18,831 nucleotides of DNA from NCBI GenBank assembly GCA_900540535.1, contig UQGM01000047.1:1-18831 (forward strand), read 5' to 3'. Below the pieces are notes generated by a model. It was not told the DNA's origin and made no database searches. It worked only from the letters and a program-made list of their open reading frames with translations. The translations under genes were made by a program, and so were the position numbers. This stretch comes from an uncultured Oscillospiraceae bacterium. GTDB lineage: Bacteria; Bacillota; Clostridia; Oscillospirales; Acutalibacteraceae. Shown in pieces: positions 13,099 to 18,831 of the stretch (the stretch's first letter is position 1; every line of letters starts with the position of its first letter).

Positions 13099-14272
13099 GG
13101 CTGAGAAAATACTCAGAAGTAAATTCAAAGCTCTTTGTCTTTGTGAAACTGTGCCCCTTTCCGAAAGCTTCGGCAGAGTTCTGGCAGAGGATATAATCGC
13201 AGGAGAAAATATCCCTCCCGCAGACCGCTCAATGGTGGACGGCTATGCCGTAAGAGCATGCGATACATTCGGAGCATCGGAATCAATTCCCGCTTTGCTG
13301 CATCTTCAGGGAGAAATAGCCATGGGTGGAATGCCCTCTGAGCCTATTAAGGAGCACTACTGCATGAAAATTCCCACAGGTGGATTCCTTCCGAAAGGAG
13401 CCGATGCAGCGGTAATGATAGAACACACAGACCTTTTGCCCGACGGAACTGTTTGTATAAGAAAGCCGGCAGCTCCGGGGAGTCATTTAGCCTTTTGCGG
13501 AGATGATATGCGTAAGGGGCAGCACATACTGAAAGCCGGAAGTGTAATTGACGTTGGAGAAACGGGAACTTTGGCGGCTATGGGTCAGTATGCGGTGCCG
13601 GTTACGAAAAAAGTAAAGGTCGCCCTTTTTTCAACAGGCGATGAGATAATAGAAATTGATAAAACCGTTACGGGCGGACAGATGCGTGATGTAAACCGCC
13701 ATGCCCTTAAAGCTTTAATAGAAAAAATGGGCGGTACGGCTGAGGATTTCGGAATAATCTCAGATGATGAAGAAAAGCTCAGGGAAGCTGTAATAAAAGG
13801 CGCTCAGAGCTGCGACATGGTAGTTTTCAGCGGCGGAACTTCGGCGGGAGCAAGAGATTTTGCAGAAAAGGTTTTAAGTGAAGAGGGAGAAATTCTGTGG
13901 CACGGCATAGCCGTAAAGCCCGGTAAACCCACCCTTGCCGCCAGTGTTCTCGGTAAACCCGTCCTTGCTCTTCCCGGCCATCCCATGGCGGCGTGCCTTA
14001 TCTTTATGATACTCGGAAAAGAAGCCCTGTGTATTTTGGAGGGTAGGGAAAGCCGGGAGAAAAATATCTATGCTGAAATTTCCCAGTCTGTTTCGGCTAA
14101 CGACGGAAGAGAACTGATTCTCCCTGTTCACCTTTCAGGGGAAAAGGCAGAGCCAATAAGAAGCAAAAGCGGACTTATTACAAAGCTTTCCGAAGCGGAC
14201 GGCTATGTAATAATAGGCAGAAACTGCGAGGGAATACATGCCGGGGAAAAGGTAAAGGTCACACTTTTTTGA
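13073..14272 (+). CDS. moeA: Molybdopterin molybdenumtransferase MoeA (single-domain form)
   Basis: The 399-residue product matches MoeA in length and motifs: DRSMVDGYAV (51-60, with the catalytic-region D56), STGDEI, SGGTSAGARDF, HGIAVKPGKPT and ALPGHPMAA. MoeA inserts molybdate or tungstate into adenylated molybdopterin. The ATG at 13073 has SD GGAGG (13061-13065) seven bases upstream; a second in-frame ATG at 13091 is possible but lacks as good an SD. The gene overlaps tupC, linking uptake and insertion. A second MoeA with an added domain follows 24 bp later, so one may be tungsten-specific; which one cannot be told from sequence. Confidence 0.92.
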   Translation: MLKVITMSEAEKILRSKFKALCLCETVPLSESFGRVLAEDIIAGENIPPADRSMVDGYAVRACDTFGASESIPALLHLQGEIAMGGMPSEPIKEHYCMKIPTGGFLPKGADAAVMIEHTDLLPDGTVCIRKPAAPGSHLAFCGDDMRKGQHILKAGSVIDVGETGTLAAMGQYAVPVTKKVKVALFSTGDEIIEIDKTVTGGQMRDVNRHALKALIEKMGGTAEDFGIISDDEEKLREAVIKGAQSCDMVVFSGGTSAGARDFAEKVLSEEGEILWHGIAVKPGKPTLAASVLGKPVLALPGHPMAACLIFMILGKEALCILEGRESREKNIYAEISQSVSANDGRELILPVHLSGEKAEPIRSKSGLITKLSEADGYVIIGRNCEGIHAGEKVKVTLF

Positions 14273-14296
14273 TTTTGGCGGAAAGGTTTTGATTAT

Positions 14297-16201
14297 ATGG
14301 CGTTTTCATATCTTGACAATATGCCGGTGGATAAAGCAAGGGAGTTATTTATAAACGCCCTTAAAGAAGTGGTTCCGAGTCTGTGCGAAGAAAAGGTAAA
14401 AACCGTGGATGCAGACATGCGTATAACTTCAAGAGGAGTTTATGCGAAAATCTGCGCTCCCCATTATCACGCCAGCGCTATGGACGGCATTGCCGTGAAA
14501 GCATCCGATACATTCGGAGCAGGCGAAACAACCCCTGTGGTTTTGAATAAGGAAAGCTTTCAGTGGGTGGATACAGGCGACCCTCTGCCTGAGGGAGCAG
14601 ATGCCGTTATAATGATAGAGGATGTTGTAAGGGAGGGGGAAAGCGTAAAGCTTTTTGCCCCGGCTTCCCCCTGGCAGCACATCCGTCAGATAGGCGAGGA
14701 CTTATGTGCAGGAGATATGATTTTGCCGAGTTTCACTGAGATAACTCCCGAAGCGCAGGGAGCGCTCCTTGCAGGTGGAGTTATGGAAGTGGACGTTATA
14801 AAAAAGCCTGTTGTAGCGGTCATTCCCACAGGTGACGAGCTTGTGTCGCCCTGCGAAAACCCTAAAGCGGGAGAGATTATAGAATTCAATACAACTATTT
14901 TTTCCTCAATGCTCAAACGCTGGGGAGGCATACCCAAAGTATTCGATATCCAGCCCGATGTCCCCGAAAAAATCACCGCTGCATTAAAGGATGCGGTAAG
15001 GGACTGTGACGCAGTGCTTTTAAGTGCAGGCAGCAGCGCAGGCCGTGACGATTACAGTGTAAAGTGTATAAGTGAAGTGGGAAAGGTGCTCTGCCACGGC
15101 GTTGCCATGAAACCGGGCAAACCTGTTATTCTTGCCATGGCGGGCAAAGTTCCCGTTATGGGTGTGCCGGGGTATCCTGTTTCGGCAGTGCTTGCCCTTC
15201 AGGAGTTTTTCTATCCCATTGCAAACTGGCTTTGCGGACGAAAGGATAAAAATTTTGATTTTAATGATACCGCTACCCTCTGCCGTCCTGTTGTAAGCTC
15301 TCTTAAATACAGTGAGCTTGTTAGAACACGCCTTGGATTTGTTGAGGGCAGACTTGCCGCAGCGCCTCTTCAAAGGGGAGCGGGAGTTGTAAGCAGTCTT
15401 GTAAAGGCCGACGGAATAATCAAAATAGACCAGAACAGCGAGGGCTGTGACAGCGGAGAAGAAGTTCCACTGCGGCTTTTGTGCGAAAAGGATGAACTTA
15501 AAAACACCCTTGTTGTAACAGGAAGCCACGATCCCATTATTGACGAAATAGCCGATATGGCAAAGAGAATTGACCGTGGGGCGAGAATTGCATCGAGCCA
15601 TGTGGGAAGCACGGGAGGACTTCTTGCCCTGAAACGCCATGAAGCCCATATGGGCGGCATACATCTGCTAAGTGACGATGGAACCTATAATATAAATGCT
15701 CTTAAAAGCTTTTTCGGTGAGGATGAGGTAATCCTTATAAAAGGAGTCGGAAGAATACAGGGGCTTATGACTGCGCCGGGAAATCCTCTTAATATAAAGG
15801 ATTTTTCAGATGTGCTCAAAGGATACCGCTATGTTAACCGACAGGGCGGAAGCGGCACGAGAATACTTTTTGATTATCTCTGTAAGAAATACGATATTTC
15901 CCCTCAAAGTGTCAACGGCTGGAACAGGGAAGAGATGACCCATACCGCCGTGGCTGCTCAGATTGCTTCGGGAACGGGAGATTTGGGACTTGGAATTTTC
16001 TCCGCTGCAAAGCTATATAATCTTGATTTTATACCGGTGTGTACGGAAAACTATGATTTTGCAGTGCTTAAAAGCGCATGGAAGCTTCCCCAGATGCAGA
16101 TGTTTATTGACATTCTCAGAAGCGAGGAGTTCAAAAAACGTCTGGAAGCTCTGGGCGGATATACTGCGGAAAACGCCGGGGAGGTGCTTAAATGGAACTG
16201 A
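14297..16201 (+). CDS. moeA: MoeA fused to a periplasmic-binding-protein-like domain
   Basis: The 634-residue product has a full MoeA part (about 1-405) with SAMDGIAV (D63), TGD180EL, SAGSSAGRDDY (243-253), HGVAMKPGKPV and VPGYPVSA. A PBP-like domain follows (about 410-634) with ASSHVGSTGGLLALKRHEAH, HLLSDDGTYN, RQGGSGTRILFDYL and ASGTGDLGLGIFSAAK. This C-terminal domain is of the type related to the LysR effector and molybdate-binding folds and could bind an oxyanion or regulate insertion. No signal peptide is present, so both domains are cytoplasmic. The fusion is known from clostridial and archaeal MoeA proteins, as I recall. Its last codons overlap the start of moaC by 10 bp. Codon use resembles the neighbours, so there is no sign of separate origin. 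Confidence 0.9.
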   Translation: MAFSYLDNMPVDKARELFINALKEVVPSLCEEKVKTVDADMRITSRGVYAKICAPHYHASAMDGIAVKASDTFGAGETTPVVLNKESFQWVDTGDPLPEGADAVIMIEDVVREGESVKLFAPASPWQHIRQIGEDLCAGDMILPSFTEITPEAQGALLAGGVMEVDVIKKPVVAVIPTGDELVSPCENPKAGEIIEFNTTIFSSMLKRWGGIPKVFDIQPDVPEKITAALKDAVRDCDAVLLSAGSSAGRDDYSVKCISEVGKVLCHGVAMKPGKPVILAMAGKVPVMGVPGYPVSAVLALQEFFYPIANWLCGRKDKNFDFNDTATLCRPVVSSLKYSELVRTRLGFVEGRLAAAPLQRGAGVVSSLVKADGIIKIDQNSEGCDSGEEVPLRLLCEKDELKNTLVVTGSHDPIIDEIADMAKRIDRGARIASSHVGSTGGLLALKRHEAHMGGIHLLSDDGTYNINALKSFFGEDEVILIKGVGRIQGLMTAPGNPLNIKDFSDVLKGYRYVNRQGGSGTRILFDYLCKKYDISPQSVNGWNREEMTHTAVAAQIASGTGDLGLGIFSAAKLYNLDFIPVCTENYDFAVLKSAWKLPQMQMFIDILRSEEFKKRLEALGGYTAENAGEVLKWN

Positions 16202-16680
16202 CCCATACAAACGAAAACGGACAGGTGCATATGGTGGATGTCGGAGAAAAAGAGGTGACAAGGCGAGAGGCGAAAGCCCACGGGCTTGTACGCATGAAGC
16301 CAGAAACCCTGCGCCTTATTAAAGAAAATCTCGTTAAAAAAGGCGATGTGCTTTCGGCGGCACGTATTGCGGGAATAATGGCGGCAAAGCGCACAGGGGA
16401 GCTTATCCCTCTTTGTCACACTGTCTCTTTAAGTTCTGTGGAAATAGATTTTAATTTTGCAGAGCCCGATACAGTTGAAATAATTGCAACGGCAAGGTGC
16501 GATTTTAAAACAGGAGTCGAAATGGAGGCATTAACCGCTGTTTCGGCGGCAGCTCTTACGATTTATGATATGTGCAAAGCCGTCGACAGAGCCATGGAAA
16601 TCGGCGAAATTTATCTTATGATGAAATCAGGGGGACGGTCGGGACTCTATGTTCGGCCGGAGGAAAAGAAGAATGATTGA
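16192..16680 (+). CDS. moaC: Cyclic pyranopterin monophosphate synthase MoaC
   Basis: The 162-residue product is MoaC. It begins THTNENGQVHMVDVGEKEVTRREA, then has LCHTVSLSSVEI, GVEMEALTAVSAAALTIYDMCKA and KSGGRSG, all hallmark segments. With MoaA it converts GTP to cyclic pyranopterin monophosphate, the first committed step of the cofactor. An SD (GGAGGTG) lies inside the end of the preceding moeA-PBP gene. It ends overlapping moaA by 8 bp. Confidence 0.95.
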   Translation: MELTHTNENGQVHMVDVGEKEVTRREAKAHGLVRMKPETLRLIKENLVKKGDVLSAARIAGIMAAKRTGELIPLCHTVSLSSVEIDFNFAEPDTVEIIATARCDFKTGVEMEALTAVSAAALTIYDMCKAVDRAMEIGEIYLMMKSGGRSGLYVRPEEKKND

Positions 16681-17608
16681 CCGCTTTGGAAGAACAATAA
16701 ATTATCTGCGCCTTTCGGTTATAGAAAAATGTCAGCTTCACTGTGAATACTGCCGAAGCTCGGTGGGATGTTCAAATTCAAAAGAGCTTACAGCAAAGGA
16801 AATTTTGCAGCTTTCGAGAGTGTGCGTAAATTTGGGATTTAATAAAATCCGTCTTACAGGCGGAGAGCCCCTTATGCGAAGGGATATTATAGAAATTGCC
16901 GAAAGTATAGGCAGGCTCGAAAACCTCAGGGAGCTTACAATGACCACAAACGGACAAAAGCTTTCCCAGTGTGCAAAGGAGCTTTACAGGGCAGGAATAC
17001 ACAGAATCAACATAAGCCTTGATTCCTTAAATGCCGACCGTTATCGCAGCATGACAGGGGGAGACATAAATAAAGTCTTTTCGGCAATTGAAGAGGCGAA
17101 AAGAGCGGGAATGAATCCCATAAAAATAAATGCCGTGCTTCTAAGAGGGATAAACGACGACGAGGTAAAGGATTTTCTGCGTTTTTCCCGGGAATACGGC
17201 GTAATTGTAAGATTTATTGAGCTAATGCCACTTGGCAGGCTTTCTGATAAACCTGAAATGCGTATAACCATGAAAGAGATACTAAAAGAAAATCCCGAGC
17301 TTGTGCCGGGAAAAGAAACAGGTGAACCTGCAAGGGAGTTTTACTTTTCAGGCAGCACAAAGGCGGGGATAATCGCCCCAATGAGCGAGCCTTTCTGCGG
17401 CAGCTGCAACAGGATACGCATTCTTTCCGACGGAACCCTGAAACCATGTTTGGGATGTGATGATGAAATCCCCCTTAGTGAATTTATAGGCGTGGATGAT
17501 AAGATACTTTCAGAAAGAATAGAAAAAGCGGTTTTTAATAAGCCCATGGGATATACAATGAGGGACTGTGAAAAGCCTCTTCGTGATATGAGCAGAATCG
17601 GAGGATGA
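16673..17608 (+). CDS. moaA: GTP 3',8-cyclase MoaA (radical SAM)
   Basis: The 311-residue product has the radical-SAM cluster motif C20-x3-C24-x2-C27 and the C-terminal second cluster C242-x2-C245-x13-C259. RLTGGEPLMRRD lies in the middle and the conserved C-terminal Gly-Gly (310-311) closes it. Together they define MoaA. I chose the ATG at 16673 (MIDRFGRTIN) because it matches the family N-terminus and has SD GGAGG (16659-16663) nine bases upstream; an in-frame start at 16649 lies in moaC. The Gly-Gly codons GGAGGA also act as the SD of the next gene. It works with MoaC on GTP. Confidence 0.94.
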   Translation: MIDRFGRTINYLRLSVIEKCQLHCEYCRSSVGCSNSKELTAKEILQLSRVCVNLGFNKIRLTGGEPLMRRDIIEIAESIGRLENLRELTMTTNGQKLSQCAKELYRAGIHRINISLDSLNADRYRSMTGGDINKVFSAIEEAKRAGMNPIKINAVLLRGINDDEVKDFLRFSREYGVIVRFIELMPLGRLSDKPEMRITMKEILKENPELVPGKETGEPAREFYFSGSTKAGIIAPMSEPFCGSCNRIRILSDGTLKPCLGCDDEIPLSEFIGVDDKILSERIEKAVFNKPMGYTMRDCEKPLRDMSRIGG

Positions 17609-17612
17609 TTTT

Positions 17613-18545
17613 ATGGCAGTAATTGTTTCCATAAACAGCAGTGAGAAAAAAGGGACGGTAAAGGTTCCTCAAAGGGACGGCAAACTTATTGCCTCAAAGG
17701 GGCTGGAGGGAGATGCCCATGCAGACGGCAGTCACCGTCAGCTGAGTCTCCTTGCAAGGGAGAGCATAGAAAAAATGGAAAAGGAAAGCGGCGTGACTTT
17801 GGAAAACGGAGTTTTTGCCGAAAATCTCACTACACGTGGCATCTCTCTCCATACTCTACCCGTAGGCACAAAGCTTTGCGCAGGACCCTGCCTATTGGAG
17901 GTTACGCAGATCGGCAAAGAGTGTCACAGCGACTGTGCCATAAAGCAGAAGGTGGGAAAATGCGTAATGCCCAGAGAGGGGATTTTCTGCAAAATCCTGC
18001 GTGGCGGCACTTTAAAGGCGGGACAGTCAATCTGGCGTGCCGACGCTTTGCCGAGAGTGTTTCTTCTTGTTGCCAGCGATAAGGCAAGTGCGGGTATAAG
18101 AAAAGATGGATGCAAAAAGGCGGTAAGGGAGTTTGTGGGAGACAGATGTGAAATTACCGATTGTCAGATTCTGCCAGATGAAAGAAGAGCCATTGCCGAC
18201 TGCATGGCGGATGTTGCCGATAACTACGCTGCGGATTTTATCTTTACCTGCGGCGGTACTGGATTTTCACCCCGTGACGTTACCCCGGAAGCAACCCTTG
18301 ATATAATCGACCGTGAAGCACCGGGAATAGCAGAGGCAATGAGGGCTTACAGCCTTAAAATTACACCTCATGCAATGTTGTCACGTGCAAGGGCGGGAAT
18401 AAGAAAGCAGACACTTATTGTAAATCTCCCCGGAAGCCCCAAAGCTGCCTGTGAATGTCTTGAGGTGATCATGCCTGCACTTTCCCACGGATGTCAGGTT
18501 TTAAGGGGCGCTGTTTACGAATGCGGCAGTGAGAATAAAAAGTAA
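17613..18545 (+). CDS. MOSC domain fused to a MogA/MoaB-like domain
   Basis: The 310-residue product has an N-terminal MOSC domain (about 1-142) with G30-L-E-G33-D34-A-H36, GVFAENLTTRGISL and a Cys cluster C104, C108, C117, C126 in the ECHSDCAIKQKVGKC...GIFCKILRGG stretch. The C-terminal part (about 147-305) is a MogA/MoaB-type domain with FTCGGTGFSPRDVTPEA and VNLPGSPKAA, the site that adenylates molybdopterin before MoeA. MOSC domains are thought to carry sulfur through a Cys; here that role is inference. The start has SD GGAGG (17600-17604) overlapping the last codons of moaA. It is the last gene of the operon, with a terminator 33 bp after it. Confidence 0.88.
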   Translation: MAVIVSINSSEKKGTVKVPQRDGKLIASKGLEGDAHADGSHRQLSLLARESIEKMEKESGVTLENGVFAENLTTRGISLHTLPVGTKLCAGPCLLEVTQIGKECHSDCAIKQKVGKCVMPREGIFCKILRGGTLKAGQSIWRADALPRVFLLVASDKASAGIRKDGCKKAVREFVGDRCEITDCQILPDERRAIADCMADVADNYAADFIFTCGGTGFSPRDVTPEATLDIIDREAPGIAEAMRAYSLKITPHAMLSRARAGIRKQTLIVNLPGSPKAACECLEVIMPALSHGCQVLRGAVYECGSENKK

Positions 18546-18577
18546 AACATTAAACTTAAATATTGCTTTTATTGCTA

Positions 18578-18613
18578 AAAAATCCTCTCTCCATAAAAGG
18601 AAAGAGGATTTTT
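18578..18613. terminator. Bidirectional terminator ending the tungsten operon
   Basis: AAAAATCCTCT (18578-18588) pairs perfectly with AGAGGATTTTT (18603-18613) around a 14-base loop. T runs occur on both strands, so it can end the plus-strand operon and the minus-strand kinase gene that stops at 18619. Confidence 0.85.
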
Positions 18614-18618
18614 AAGGT

Positions 18619-18831
18619 TCAGCTTTTTGAAATATTCCTTAGCTTAGTAACAGTTATATATATTCCGCCGCTTTTTTCTGCCGAATAAGTGCCGGAATAT
18701 TTTTTCGCAATATCCTTTATTATATTGATTCCGTGACCGTGATCCTCATTTCTTTTCATAGTGCGTTTTGTGGTTTCGGGATAGGGATTTTTACTTGTAA
18801 TTGAAAGGAAATCATCATCTATATCTATGGT
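18619..18831 (-). CDS. C-terminal end of a GHKL-type sensor histidine kinase (partial)
   Basis: Only the last 70 codons are in the window; the gene continues beyond the right edge. The translation ends in NPYPETTKR...DHGHGINIIKDIAKKYSGTYSA and finishes ITVTKLRNISKS. The HGHGI G-box, followed by a helix and K-Y-x-G, matches the GHKL/HATPase_c_5 ATP-binding domain of AgrC-like kinases of Firmicutes. The sensor and dimerisation parts are not visible, and I cannot say what signal it detects. The gene is convergent with the tungsten operon and shares its terminator. Confidence 0.8.
   Translation of the reverse strand, partial: TIDIDDDFLSITSKNPYPETTKRTMKRNEDHGHGINIIKDIAKKYSGTYSAEKSGGIYITVTKLRNISKS

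Noticed and set aside
15020..15664. Minus-strand open frame of 214 codons
   Set aside because: It lies wholly antisense to the MoeA-PBP gene, whose family motifs are clear, and shows no recognisable domain.
1..18831. CRISPR array, insertion sequence, tRNA or rRNA genes
   Set aside because: No regularly spaced repeats, transposase-like protein, terminal inverted repeats or tRNA-like folds were noticed on reading either strand.

Overview
The window looks like a piece of chromosome from a low-G+C Gram-positive anaerobe in class Clostridia, most likely Ruminococcaceae/Oscillospiraceae of a gut type. The reasons are strong purine-rich ribosome binding sites (AGGAGG-like), AT-rich promoters, rho-independent terminators, a lipoprotein serpin, an oxygen-sensitive tungsten-type aldehyde:ferredoxin oxidoreductase (AOR) and a GHKL sensor kinase. 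The placement is inference; no rRNA or other taxonomic marker is present.

Layout. (1) 1-1968: a probable terminator of an upstream gene at the left edge, a GC-rich intergenic repeat, a strong promoter and a Cys-type sulfatase without a signal peptide. (2) 2045-5401: an apparent four-gene operon of ECF sigma factor, overlapping single-pass membrane anti-sigma-like protein, secreted protein of unknown function and lipoprotein serpin, closed by a perfect 15-bp-stem terminator. (3) 5445-7256: two minus-strand genes, a small cupin and a membrane-anchored metallophosphoesterase, each with operator-like repeats upstream. (4) 7494-18613: one strong promoter followed by 12 co-directional, tightly packed genes: four-cluster ferredoxin, AOR, MoaD-like, MoeB/ThiF-like, TupA, TupB, TupC, MoeA, MoeA fused to a periplasmic-binding-protein-like domain, MoaC, MoaA and a MOSC-MogA fusion. 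A bidirectional terminator follows. (5) 18619-18831: the C-terminal end of a minus-strand GHKL histidine kinase, cut by the window edge.

How the genes work together. The 11-kb operon reads as a nearly self-contained tungsten enzyme module. TupABC imports tungstate. MoaA and MoaC make the pterin precursor, and MoaD and MoeB belong to the sulfur-transfer step. The MogA-like domain and two MoeA proteins adenylate the pterin and insert the metal. The product would serve the AOR, which would exchange electrons with the four-cluster ferredoxin encoded just before it. MoaE, the large subunit of molybdopterin synthase, is not in the window and must be elsewhere or replaced. The sigma/anti-sigma/serpin operon suggests envelope or protease-stress sensing coupled to a surface protease inhibitor; this is inference from gene order.

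The most noteworthy points are the compactness and completeness of the tungsten operon, an active-site variation in the AOR, two MoeA proteins of different architecture side by side, the ECF-serpin operon, and several unexplained intergenic inverted or direct repeats.
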